Shown here piece after piece: positions 1 through 9,948 of a DNA stretch of 64,000 bases. Where the stretch lies: contig NC_079885.1 in the NCBI RefSeq assembly GCF_029227915.1, positions 11,211,001-11,275,000 on the forward strand, written 5' to 3'. This DNA comes from Hydractinia symbiolongicarpus. Taxonomy: Eukaryota; Cnidaria; Hydrozoa; Anthoathecata; Hydractiniidae. The translations under genes and the position numbers were made by a program. Under the pieces are notes generated by a model. It had not been told where the DNA came from, ran no database searches, and saw only the letters and a list, made by a program, of their open reading frames with translations. Numbering within the stretch: the first letter of the stretch is position 1; each line of letters begins with the position of its first letter.

Positions 1-987
1 TGGAAATTAGATTCGCAAGTTTCATAACTTTTCACCAAACTCAATTCCTAAAAAACGAATAATTTACATCCATCCACGAAATCTAGCTCCGTGATATTTA
101 GTTACTTCAAAGTATGTTGTTTTAAAAAGTACTCACAAAAGGAGTTTATACTAAGAGTTAGTCCCAACTTTTTTTCGTTAAGCCTAGTTTTCAATGGTGT
201 TTTATCTTGCAGAGAAAAATTATGTCAAGATTTTTTTCTTTCACCGTGCCTAGTCAATGTTTCATTCACAAAAGTTTGAAGAAAGAACCAATCACAGGCT
301 GCCTGCCTGCCTGCCTATTAGCGTTCATAATCTGCTCACCATAACACAATTATGGCAAAAAACATAATCGGGCTATTCGTCATAATCCAGCTGTCCTGTT
401 TATAAACCATGTGACATTCTGACCAAGAGAATGCAAAATTAAAACATTTCACACTGCAACTCATTTATATGCAAGTTTCATTATGCACAAAAACATGAGG
501 CTTTTCAGAACAAATGCAAAATTAGGAAAAGTTGGTTAAGCAAATTAACGAAAAGGATCTGTGGGGGAGAACATATGTGGCCATGTAAACTGTTTCTTAA
601 TATTCTCCATCCTATCTAGTTTCATAATATTTAGGTTAAATGGATTAAAAAAAAATAAAAACCTCCCCAAAAAAATTATTATAAATTTTTACGGTCAAAC
701 CTTCACTAAGAAGATAATGTAATTAAATAGCAAAGATTAACCAGTGTCTAATATATTAATAATTTAAAGAGCAAGCAGCATGCTTACGACATGTGCACAT
801 TACATAATGGCTGCTTAATCTAAATATTGGTCTGTGATTGGTTTTACCCAGTATTAATAGTCAATCAGGATTGGTCATTTTCTGTTGTTTGAAGCTCAGA
901 CCAAGCAACAAATCTAACGTCCAAGACCCAGATTATACCGAAAAGTTTGAGGAGTCCTTCTACTAACTTGTAGAACTTTTAAAGAAT
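1..987. other. Upstream intronic or intergenic sequence, no gene seen
   Basis: AT-rich sequence with a short GCCT microsatellite near 300-316. The N-terminal exons expected for eL14 (about 35 residues before the exon at 1417) were looked for here and not found, so they probably lie before the window. Short open frames here show no family resemblance. Confidence 0.5.
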
Positions 988-1071
988 ACATTCAAATGAT
1001 GATCAACAACCTTAGGACACCTATGAGATGTTTTAACATCTTTGAATATGCTATAGGTATCTGATGAATGT
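988..1071 (+). ncRNA. C/D-box snoRNA, copy A (28S rRNA methylation guide)
   Basis: A C box ATGATGA lies at 996-1002 and a D box CTGA at 1061-1064. They are closed by a perfect 7-bp terminal stem, ACATTCA (988-994) with TGAATGT (1065-1071). The internal D'-like ATGA (1023-1026) is preceded by CCTTAGGACACCT, the exact complement of AGGTGTCCTAAGG, which I recall from 28S rRNA. By the D+5 rule the guided residue is the G of AGGUG. From memory this is the segment served by yeast snR67 and vertebrate U31. It sits in the intron before the eL14 exon on the same strand, the usual setting for an animal C/D snoRNA. Its D-box guide arm differs from the downstream copies, so only the D' guide is conserved. 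Confidence 0.82.
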
Positions 1072-1416
1072 TGGTTTTAATAGTCTTTTCTTTGATTGAA
1101 TTTTTAAGTGGAGTAGAATGTTCACGATACAAGAATTAGAATTAATTAAAATTGTTGCAGAAAGGGGGAATCTGGCTGAGTTCAAAAATCATATTTGTAT
1201 TTACTTTATTATTCCTGCTGCATGTCTAATGTTTGAACTTTAGAAATCATGGTAGGTTTACTATAAGAGCAGGATTATTTTTTTAAAGATTGGCCAAATA
1301 GCCAAAGTGCTGAATTTTTAGGTAACACCCTTGTGATATGATGATTTTTAGCAAGATCCCAACCTAAAAAAAAACCCTATTTTTAAAATATATATATTCT
1401 GTTTTTGTTTTCTTAG

Positions 1417-1665
1417 GCCCTATGTGAAAACCCTGTTAACGGTGTGCCTCGTCAAATGATGCGATTTCAAGACTTAAATCTAACAGATTTAAAAATAAAT
1501 ATCCCTCACGGTGCTCGCGGAGGCGCAATTCGTAAACAATATGTAAAAGAAGAAATAGATGCCAAATGGGAAAAAACATCTTGGGCTAAAAAACTGAAAG
1601 CTCGCACAGCTAAAAGAAATCTCAATGATTTCGGACGATTCAAAGCCAAAGTTGAAAAACAAAGG
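1417..1665 (+). CDS. RPL14: 60S ribosomal protein eL14 (RPL14), one internal exon
   Basis: The exon is bounded by a polypyrimidine acceptor (ttttcttag) and a GTAAG donor and encodes 83 codons in phase 0. The product begins ALCENPVNGVPRQ, matching ALVDGP..QVRRQ of animal eL14, and continues through DLKINIPHGARGG, DAKWEKTSWAKK and DFGRFKAKVEKQR. These correspond to the central region and basic helix of eL14, about residues 36-118. eL14 is a component of the large ribosomal subunit in the cytoplasm. The reading frame is intact with no stop or frameshift. The N-terminal (KOW-like) exons and the short Lys-rich C-terminal exon were not found. The former probably precede the window; the latter may lie beyond the snoRNA array or be missing. 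Both neighbouring introns carry C/D snoRNAs, typical of a ribosomal-protein snoRNA host gene. Confidence 0.85.
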
Positions 1666-2038
1666 GTAAGTTTTTTAATATTGTCATTGCTACGTATGAT
1701 GCCATTATTGTGTTTTTACTGTGTTAAAATTGTTTGACTTGCTGATAAACAAACGTGATTCCAGTAGTAGATTTAGACAAAAAGGGTTTTTTGTTACTAT
1801 TGCATAGCATTCAACAAAATACAGGGCTTTAATTTGTCATGCTGAGCAGGCAAAAATTATTTATGTACACACTAAGCAATGAAACTATATTTTAACTGGC
1901 CTAAAATTGTAAACTTGCTTTATAATTTTGTTCGAGAATCTCTAAAAGTAAAAAAGATACCACCCAAGAATGTGTCAATTAGTCAAAAAATTTAAGGCGA
2001 AAACCAACCCTTACCAAATAAAAGTTGCAGTGATGTAA

Positions 2039-2134
2039 TTGACATTACATTTATGATGATCAACAACCTTAGGACACCTATGAGATGTAAAACATCTTTG
2101 AGTATATCCAAGGTAACTGAAAAATGCAAGTCAA
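2039..2134 (+). ncRNA. C/D-box snoRNA, copy B
   Basis: C box ATGATGA at 2053-2059 and D box CTGA at 2117-2120. An extended imperfect terminal stem joins TTGAC..CATTT with AAATG..GTCAA. The D' guide CCTTAGGACACCT is unchanged from copy A, and the short GATGT/ACATC hairpin after D' is kept. It is in the intron following the eL14 exon. Confidence 0.8.
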
Positions 2135-2368
2135 TTAGCAAATTACATTAAGTCAAACAAACTGAACTACACTTTGTGTCATTTTCTAATAGTACAGATT
2201 AGCGACTAGAAATACGAAAAAACATTGCTTTAAGAATAAAAAATACATTCTGAGGTTCAATCCTTATAGGTACATCTTGTTGATTCAAGGGTGATAAACC
2301 TTTAGCTAAAAAGCACCTATTGCACCTATTTCCGAATACAAACATAAAGTTTTCTGGCAGGGATGTAA

Positions 2369-2464
2369 TTGACATTACATTTATGATGATCGACAACCTT
2401 AGGACACCTATGAGATGTAAAACATCTTTGAGTATATCCAAGGTAACTGAAAAATGCAAGTCAA
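2369..2464 (+). ncRNA. C/D-box snoRNA, copy C
   Basis: C box at 2383-2389, D box CTGA at 2447-2450, same terminal stem and same D' guide as copy B. It differs from copy B by a single base just after the C box (TCGACAACC instead of TCAACAACC), outside the 13-nt guide core. Confidence 0.8.
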
Positions 2465-2703
2465 TTAGCAAATTACATTAAGTCCCACCAAACAAACTGA
2501 ACTACATGTTGTGTCATTTTCTAATAGTACAGATTAGCGACTAGAAATACGAAAAAACATTGCTTTAAGAATAAAAAATACATTCTGAGGTTCAATCCTT
2601 ATAGGTACATCTTGTTGATTCAAGGGTGATAAACCTTTAGCTAAAAAGCACCTATTGCACCTATTTCCGAATACAAACATAAAGTTTTCTGGCAGGGATG
2701 TAA

Positions 2704-2796
2704 TTGACATTACATTTATGATGATCGACAACCTTAGGACACCTATGAGATGTTAAACATCTTTGAGTATATATCCAAGGTAACTAAATAATGAAG
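2704..2796 (+). ncRNA. C/D-box snoRNA, copy D, probably decayed
   Basis: C box ATGATGA at 2718-2724 and the D' guide are intact, but the expected D box reads CTAA (2784-2787) instead of CTGA. The 3' arm of the terminal stem is changed (AATGAAGTCG), so pairing is weaker. There is also a 2-bp AT insertion before the D box. Loss of the sheared G-A pair of the kink-turn should impair snoRNP assembly, so this is probably a nonfunctional copy. Confidence 0.5.
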
Positions 2797-2910
2797 TCGT
2801 TTAGCAAACTACATTTAAAGGCCCACCAAACAAACTAAACTACACTAGCAACATTTTGCAATCTAATCCAAGGAATCAATAAAATGTTAAGTTCATGTTG
2901 TAGCATTTTT

Positions 2911-3055
2911 AATCTATATTGTATTAACCGTATACGTCTGTCTGTCACGCAAAATGGTAGCTTAGCTGCGTAAGTAGCAAGACGCACGCAATGCGGTATA
3001 AAAAGGACGGGCTAACCTGTGGATTTTTCTACGGGCTAAGGACTAGTAGTTTATA
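2911..3055 (-). repeat. Short microsatellite-bearing repeat (family M), copy 1
   Basis: Seen on this strand as ATCTATATT..CCGTATACGTCTGTCTGTC, then GCAAAATGGTAGCTTAGCTGCG, ending in an inverted CCTGTGGATTTTTCTACGGG and ACTAGT. The same modules recur at 4204, 4931, 9949, 45752 and 55829. A (GTCT)n core between conserved flanks resembles the mini-me or Helitron-derived nonautonomous elements of invertebrates; the class is a guess. It is inserted between snoRNA copies D and E. Confidence 0.65.
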
Positions 3056-3267
3056 TTACCGAAAGTTTTAAGCACAAAAAAGAACTTAATGTTAACGAAA
3101 AAAGGCTAAAAATGTCTATTTTTTTTTTGTTTGAGAATAAAAAAATATATTTTAAGGTGCAATTCTTAAGGAAACATTTTGTTGATTTAAACGTAAAAAA
3201 CCTTGACGAAAAAACACCATTTTTCCTATGCGAATATATAAATAAAAGTTTTCTGGCAGTGATGTAA

Positions 3268-3363
3268 TTGACATTACATTTATGATGATCGACAACCTTA
3301 GGACACCTATGAGATGTAAAACATCTTTGAGTATATCCGAGGTAACTGAAAAATGCAAGTCAA
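3268..3363 (+). ncRNA. C/D-box snoRNA, copy E
   Basis: C box at 3282-3288, D box CTGA at 3346-3349, terminal stem as in copies B and C, D' guide CCTTAGGACACCT unchanged. One substitution (CCGAGG for CCAAGG) falls in the poorly conserved arm before the D box. Confidence 0.8.
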
Positions 3364-3666
3364 TTAGCAAATTACATTTAAAGTCCCAAAAAAATAAACT
3401 ACACCAGCAACATTTTGCAATTTAATCCGATGAATCAATAAAATGTTAAGTTCATGTTGTAACATTTTTTAATAGTATCAAATAGCAAAAGCTATAAACA
3501 CAAAAAAAATTTGTGCTTTAAGAATAAAAAAATAATACATTCTGAGGTTTTAATCATTATAGGTTTTCTCTTGTTGATTCAAACGTAAAAAAACCTTGAG
3601 CTAAAAACGCCTTTTTTTCTTTGCGGATATAAATATTTAAATATAAGTTTTTTGGCAGTGATGTAA

Positions 3667-3766
3667 TTGACATTATTACATTTATGATGATCAACAACCT
3701 TAGGACACCTATGAGAAGTTTTAACATCTTTGAGTATATCCAAGGTATCTGAAGAATGCAAGTCAA
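3667..3766 (+). ncRNA. C/D-box snoRNA, copy F
   Basis: C box ATGATGA at 3684-3690 and D box CTGA at 3749-3752. The terminal stem has a 3-nt insertion in its 5' arm (ATTATTAC). The D' guide is intact. The GATGT of the internal hairpin is GAAGT here, weakening it. Confidence 0.72.
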
Positions 3767-3924
3767 TTAGCAAATTGCATTTAAAGTCCCACCAAAAAAA
3801 CTGGGCTGTGGTCAATCTCGGTTGAATTCCCTAATTTTATAAGGATAATTTTTTTGTGAGGTGACCTTGAAAAAAAAATCATTTCGTATATGCAGGTTCA
3901 GAGCAAAACGTGCAAATACACATT

Positions 3925-4070
3925 GTCCATGGCACTTAAAAGCTAATGGGGAACATTTTTGGTGGTTCTTCGTTCGTTCCCATGTGCCAAAATCAATAAA
4001 TGGACGGAAAAAAGCGATATTCTACCAAACATTGTATCAGCTCTGGAAGCCTCCGAACATGGTCTTTTAA
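3925..4070 (+). repeat. Hairpin-framed repeat (family H), copy 1
   Basis: A segment opening GGCACTTAAAAGCTAATG and closing GTTCCCATGTGCC, so GGCAC pairs with GTGCC and an inner GGGAAC pairs with GTTCCC. About 75 bases further on it ends in GGAAGCCTCCG. A second diverged copy is at 5558-5700. Just downstream (4100-4150) is GACGTTTCGGGTGTTTCACA, resembling terminal parts of Penelope-like elements. No coding potential. Confidence 0.5.
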
Positions 4071-4203
4071 TGTGCTATTATTTTCACAACTACTCTATTT
4101 GCGACGTTTCGGGTGTTTCACACACCCATTTTCAAGCAATCAAAAACGTATAAAGTACTCCTAAATATAATAACCATAGTTACAGATTAAATACTAATTG
4201 TAT

Positions 4204-4340
4204 AAACTAGTAGTTAGCCCGTGGAAAATTCCACGCGTTCGCCCGTCTTTTTTATACCGTACTGCATGCGTCTCGCTACTCGTGCAGCTAAGCTACCATT
4301 TTTGTGTGACAGACAGACAGACCTATACGGGTATTATAAT
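4204..4340 (+). repeat. Family M repeat, copy 2
   Basis: Runs ACTAGTAGTTAGCCCGTGG, a hairpin CCGTGGAAAATTCCACG, the AGCTAAGCTACCATTTT core, a GACAGACAGACAGAC microsatellite, then ACGGGTATTATAAT. It abuts the start of the inverted element copy at 4345. Confidence 0.65.
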
Positions 4341-4344
4341 TGTA

Positions 4345-4865
4345 AACAGACGATATTTGTTGCTGCAAAATTTGAGAGTCCTAGCAATATTTTTATGGCA
4401 AATAAACAACGTTGTATAACACTAAGAAAAACATGTGGATGAGACGACTTTCCATAGAAAGAAGAATCAAAGGACTATACAACGTTTTGCTGGAAGATTT
4501 AATGTTGTCAGATCACGAGTAGATGTTATTTTGTTTTTCATCTACTTCACTTGATTGATATATATTCTGATTCTCTACATGCATTTGGCTTTGACAAAAA
4601 TTTTTACACGGAAACGAGATGTTGCTAGCCATATTGAAATGATCTAATTAAAAATTCCTTCGTAATTCATGTAGATTGCTACCTTTTGATTGGCTGTTAA
4701 GCTGAAGCGCAAAATGTCGGTCGCAAAAAGTAGAGCCTGTTCAACTTTTTTTAAATCGCGCCAGCGCATGCAAAAGCGCGAGGTCAGCGGCATTATTCTG
4801 ATAATGCGCATGCGTAGATCAAAAGTCACGGCGCTTTTTACGACTGGATGCAAAATGCAGTTGTA
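4345..4865 (-). mobile_element. Interspersed 0.5-0.7 kb element (family N), copy 1
   Basis: Reverse-complement copy of 9040-9640, sharing for example CCATAGAAAGAAGAATCAAA, GAGATGTTGCTAGCCAT and CAAAAGCGCGAGGTCAGCGG. The frame that is open in the other copy is broken here, so this is a degenerate copy. It is sandwiched between family M repeats. Class unknown. Confidence 0.6.
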
Positions 4866-4930
4866 TGGAAACCGGCCTTCAAGGTGCCATCTTGCGCGGA
4901 GACAGACAGACGACGGCTATTATTATAGAG

Positions 4931-5286
4931 ACTAGTCGTTAGCCCGTGGAAAAATCCACGGGGTCACCCCTCCTTTAAATTAACCCGTTTCAACAAAGTG
5001 GGCAGAAATTTATCGCATTTGGTATTGATGCGCACTTTAAAAATTTCGTGTTTCCGTTACGGGACACGGCTTTCGCAGACACACAGACAGACGACGGCTA
5101 TTATTAAAGAGACCAGTCGTTGCCCATGGAAAAATCCACGGGTTTGCCCGTCCTTTATATTTACCCATCGCAACAAAGTGGATAAAAATATATCGCATTT
5201 GATATTCGTATTTCCGTAACATCATTTTCTAAATCAGCGGGGGGTCCGCGCAGAGACAGACGGAATACGGCTATTATAATAGAGAT
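4931..5286 (+). repeat. Family M repeats, two tandem copies
   Basis: Two consecutive units, each starting with CAGTCGTT/TAGTCGTT plus GCCCGTGG (or GCCCATGG) and AAAAATCCACGGG, and each ending in a CAGACAGACG run followed by GGCTATTATTATAGAGA. The boundary is near 5110. The head-to-tail arrangement and shared 3' end argue for one defined element rather than random low-complexity sequence. Confidence 0.65.
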
Positions 5287-6179
5287 AAACACTACTCGCA
5301 TTATGAATAAACTCTCTTTAATCTCCGGTAAGCAAATACCGGCTGTTACCCCTAGAGAGTATACTAAAATCGTCAAGAGATGGTGTGATGTGACAGGCTT
5401 TAAGATGATCTTTAATTGCCGTGCAATTAGATGAGGTTGATTTCTTACCTGTTAAGGGAGACACTCCGAGGTGCTTCCTTGCCCGAACCTTTAAATGACA
5501 AGACGTCTCACCTATATAAGTGGCGTTACTATTATTTTGTTCTTCACCATGTAAACTCCTTGGGGCACTTAAAGCTAATGACGAGCTAGGTCAGTAGCTC
5601 ATCATTCGTTCCCACGTGCCAAGAATAACCCTGGAAGGATTAAAGCTGTTCCATTTGAAGTATTGATACGGCTGGAAGCCTCCGGACAACTTTGCTGTTT
5701 GTTTAATGTTTCTAATGTTCCTAAGAAATTATTTATCTTTCTCTAGAGGAATCGCAAGATAAAGGCAATCGTCAAAAGTCTGAAGAAGAAGTAATTGATT
5801 GTTTGAAAATACAAGCTACACAACATCCGCTTTTTCTTTTATGCTTCGTCCAGACGTTTTCAAAGCATTTGTCTCATATCTCACTTATTTGCAGGAAGGT
5901 TACGTAGGGTAGTCCTGTGGCAACCGTGCACATGTAAACACAATGATGGATAACTACATATTTTTTTATTTATTTTTTTGCCTGGAGGATAACTAACTTA
6001 CGCAGGAATTTTTTCCTTTCTTCGATAGGGTGGGACAATATTAGATCGTATTTCGATTTTGCCCATAAAATTTCAATTACCTTGCGACGCTTCGCTGTTG
6101 TATAATCCAAACCTAATGTAATTTAAACGATTTCTGAATCCCTCTGGTAACACGAACAGTTAAAGAGTTAACTATAATG
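5287..6179. other. Noncoding, contains family H copy 2 (5558-5700)
   Basis: At 5558-5620 the sequence GGGGCACTTAAAGCTAATG..CGTTCCCACGTGCC repeats the hairpin-framed element of 3925-4070. Here the inner stem is GAGCTA/TAGCTC, and it again ends in GGAAGCCTCCGG. No other gene or RNA could be supported. Confidence 0.45.
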
Positions 6180-8511
6180 TCACTTACAGATAGAATTTGT
6201 TTTCATTAGAGTGGTTTTGGTTCTTGCGGAAATTTCACAGTGACTGACGGAGATTTGAATGTTTTGACATCTGTAGGATAGAACCGACCCCCCCCCCCCA
6301 GAAACTCCTCCTTTAAACACTACTAAAATAATGATGGACTTTGCCCTAAAACAGCTGTTATGGATGATTATTACCAACAAATCTAGGCACAGCCATGGGT
6401 TCTAAATGTGAACCCCCTTACTCGTGTATTTACATGGGCCACCATGAAAGTACTAAAATACTTCCCCTTACCACAGCTATTATGCTTTGGAAACGTTTTA
6501 TCGATGACGTTTTTTCATATATACTGACACAGAAAAATGTCTACGAAAACCTTAATTCACTTCACCCCCATATCAAATTTACTTTTACCTATTCTAGGAA
6601 TAAAATTAATTTTTTGGACACCTACATACATGTAGGAAAAGATCGAAAGCTTTATTCTAGTTTATACATCAAACCCACAGATACATTTAGCCTTCTCCAC
6701 TAACAACTCCTTCCATCCAACATTTACGAAATCCTCCATTACATACTCCGAATCCCTTAAGATAAAGAATGCTTATTACCAAGGATGATATGCTCAAAAA
6801 AGCATTAAAAAATTTGGAATGGGTCCTTAAAAACCGAGGATACCCCAAAAAACTAATACAAGAAAACATGAATAAAACTAACAGACTTATCACAAAAGGA
6901 TGTACTCTATCACGATACACTTAAAACAGATAATACGCAAAGATATCTAGTTTTCCTCACACACTATTCCAAGGACAATGCTACAATCAAAAAAATTATT
7001 AATAAACATTGGCATGTTATAGAGAATGACCAAGAACTCAATAAAATCTGGCCTGACTCTCCCATTATTGCAACTATGCGACATAAGGATTATCAATACT
7101 TGTCGGGGCAAGGGTTGTAAGCTCCTGACTGTAAGATTATCTGGGTCTCACTAGCAATCACAAACTCAAAATTTTCAAGATTTTTATTTATTATAACAAG
7201 GTTATTATTATTTCCTATAACACGAACCACCTACCAATCCCTTCGTATTTACATAACTAGTTATCATGCTAGAACAGATGGGTTACCATACCTTCTGTAA
7301 GGAACATCCCTCCCTCTCTCTCTTTTTAGGCCCCGCCCTACCAATCCCTTTGTATTTACATGACTAGTTATCATGCTAGAACAGATGGATTACCGTTGCT
7401 TGCCTCGGAGATATGGATCCCTCGACATGGGCACATACATCTTCGTTATCAATCGAACTAAAAATTGTGATGCAAAAAACCTACTGCCATGTGGGTAAAA
7501 ATAAACAATGACGTAACAATAATGGCGAAATAAGTAATGACATAACAATAATGGCGGAACATTGTAAATTCAATCACCTACTGTTTTAAATTGACGTTTG
7601 TTTTGCTGGACCAGTATCAAATAAGTTGTTATGACGCTGGGTTAGAAAACAATACGAAACACCCATTACGAAACACCTGGGAAGCAGCGATATTGCGATT
7701 TTTTGTACTAAAACGACATGGGAACACAGCTAAGCTAATCGCAACCACTGTTGAAGTTTTACCGACGTAACCCACCGCAATACGAAAAAACAGTTTTAAA
7801 ACTCCTGGGGAACAGCGATACTGCGATTTTTATACTAAAACGATATAAGTTCCACGTCTCCAGCACGGCCCCTCTGCCTTGTTTTACATTCGCTACTCAC
7901 CAACTGTAAATTACAGGTGCCTTTCACCTACCAATTATATTTACCCATAAAATCACGTGACTTAGTCTTCTTTGGCAAATAGCCAGCACATTTGTTCCCT
8001 TTCCTTTTTCACCTCGCTAATAATCGCACGTGGTTTGTTATCAATCACTAACGAAATCTGTTCAGCATGGCCAACAAACAAATCGAGAAAGAATTATATA
8101 GAGGTAACTCTTTTGTTATAAACAGACCCTTCATAATGACCGACCGCTTACACCAGGTCGGGTTGTTTTGATTTTATAACGGATCAATTTTACTACCCGA
8201 GCAGAAAGCGGTATAAGAAACAAGGCCTGTGCGTCTGATGAAGCCCTTGTTTCTTAGGTCATCCTTTACCCACACAAAATCCTTTCTCTACATACGATAC
8301 TTCGAATCCTCCACTATAGAGTAGGGACACCCAATCAAAAAACATGTCAATTACAGATAGAATTTGTTTTCATTAGAGTGGTTTTCGTTCTTGAGGAAAT
8401 TTCACATTGACTGACGGAGATTTTAATTGGAGATGTCAACTGTATTTGCCAATTTCTGAGGTTTTGACATCAGATGGGGGCCCACTCCATCAGTAGGATA
8501 TAACCGACCCT
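6180..8511 (+). mobile_element. Decayed Penelope-like retroelement between direct repeats
   Basis: About 110-165-bp direct repeats lie at 6180-6288 and 8347-8511 (shared CAGATAGAATTTGTTTTCAT and CTGACGGAGATTT); the right copy has an extra segment of about 45 bp. Between them, 6395-6703 encodes the end of a Penelope-type reverse transcriptase: WKRFIDDVF, NSLHPHIKFTFTY, INFLDTYIHV and YIKPTD. Further pieces continue in other frames to about 7115, including a KALKNLEWVLKNRGYPKK-like stretch and WPDSPIIATMRHKDYQYL. Frameshifts and stops show it is dead. No GIY-YIG endonuclease was recognised downstream. A 12-bp inverted repeat TAAGAAACAAGG/CCTTGTTTCTTA (8214-8225, 8245-8256) is in the 3' part, and a 58-bp direct repeat is at about 7231 and 7330. 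Confidence 0.7.
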
Positions 8512-9029
8512 TTTCGACAAAAATTTGGTGGCTAAAAAACTTGATGGTTCATGTTTGGATAGTTCAATTCATGCTCTTGCTCATACTGAGGGTCTGTTTT
8601 GCTCTATTTTTTACGGTAGATCTACGTGATTCGCAGTCTAATATACGGGGTTTGAGCAACTGAGCGCTTTCTTTTTGGAACTTTCATTAATTCATTTTTT
8701 AATTTTGTACAATACTTTAGATGTTCTATTTGTGCGCATATTACGGAGAATGCGGTTAAATTATTTTTTGTTTTACTTCAGAACTAATTACTCTAGTATT
8801 TACGCTTTTTGTTAAATTCTTTAAATTACAAATATGAATAAAATTCTGCCTACATTTTCTTTTTTCAACGTTAATAAAATAAAATAAATTAAAAATAGAA
8901 ATCGAGATAAAAATGATAGAGCCACCGGCGTAGAAATAAACTGACTCTTTTAAAAGTTTGCGAGTGTTCAGCAATTTACTGGAAAAAAAGACAAAAGTAA
9001 GAAAATATTTCTGAATTTTGGCTGGATTC

Positions 9030-9740
9030 ATATTCACTTTACGCCCAGTCGCAAAAAGCACCGTGACTTTTGATCTACGCATGCGCATTAGCAGAATAAT
9101 GCCGCTGACCTCGCGCTTTTGCATGCGCTGGAGCGATTTAAAAAAAAGTTGAACAGGCTCTACTTTTTGCGAGCTACATTTTGCGCTTCAGCTTAACAGC
9201 CAATCAAAAGGTAGAAATCTACATAAATTACGACAAAATTTTTAATTAGATCATTTCAAGATGGCTAGCAACATCTCGTTTGTGTTAAATTTTTGTCAAA
9301 GCCAAATGAATGTAGAGAATCAGAATATATATCAATCAAGTGAAGTAGATGAAAAACAAAATAACATTATTGAGTCTGTGGAGGCACAAAGAAACAACAT
9401 TGTAAACAAACTTAAAAAGACTACTCGTGATCTGACAACATTAAATCCTCTAGCAAAACGTTGTATAGTCCTTTGATTCTTCTTTCTATGGAAAGTCGTC
9501 TCATCCACATGTTTTTCTTACGTATTATACAACGTTGTTTATTTCTACGCCATAAAAATATTGCTAGGACTACTTCCTCTCAAATTTTGCAGCAACAAAT
9601 ATCGTCTGTTTACATCAGCCATGTTTTGCAAAAAACACGTGAGCAAAAATCGCTAAATGGTAGCTAATGGTTCGGTATATGTGATAAAAGTCGCGGCGCA
9701 CTTTACGACTGGGCGCAAAATGCAGCTGTATGGAAACCGG
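9030..9740 (+). mobile_element. Interspersed element (family N), copy 2, with short open frame
   Basis: The left end (about 9035-9080) and right end (about 9683-9727) are inverted copies of each other: AAAAGTC.CGG.GC near ACGACTGGGCG. This suggests a TIR element. A 71-codon open frame, 9261-9476, starts MASNISFVLNFCQSQMNVEN and is Gln/Asn/Lys-rich. I do not recognise it, and it may be a fragment of a longer lost protein. The inverted relative at 4345-4865 lacks the frame. Confidence 0.5.
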
Positions 9741-9948
9741 TCTTTCAAATATTCGTAAAATTTATTTAACTTCGCTGAGAATTTAACCGCTTGCAACGTG
9801 TTACAAAGTTTCATCAGAAACTGTATATAACGTAAGTGAAAGCTGTAAATGGCACAGTAGCAACAACAGGAACCTAATCACTTGAACCTCTCAAAACTTG
9901 AACGAACTCGTTAGCATCATTCAGTATTTTATAAATAATCTATATTAT

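Larger units (their letters stand above)
2031..3770 (+). repeat. Local tandem array, about 330-bp unit, each unit carrying a C/D snoRNA
   Basis: Two almost identical units (2031-2360 and 2361-2695, offsets 330 and 335 bp) are followed by three more diverged units. The snoRNA core recurs at offsets of about 330, 335, 564 and 402 bp (core starts near 2061, 2391, 2726, 3290 and 3692). Each unit holds a roughly 95-nt snoRNA plus an AT-rich spacer ending in TTTTCTGGCAG. The spacers of the first two units match nearly base for base, indicating recent duplication. The longer fourth interval contains an inserted short repeat (2911-3055). Confidence 0.85.

Noticed and set aside
91-279. Open frame on the plus strand near the window start
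   Set aside because: Low-complexity Phe/Ser/Lys product in AT-rich sequence, no family resemblance or splice support.
2199-3815. Repeated open frames on the minus strand with similar peptides (LIDLHFSVT, IIINVMSITSLPENF)
   Set aside because: They are antisense readings of the tandem snoRNA units. The conservation is explained by the snoRNA on the plus strand.
8214-8256. Hammerhead ribozyme call
   Set aside because: CTGATGA and GAAAC are present, but the strand order and spacing leave no room for three helices. Kept only as a low-interest finding.
8756-9124. 122-codon minus-strand frame
   Set aside because: Composite of family N repeat and AT-rich flank; no homology pattern.
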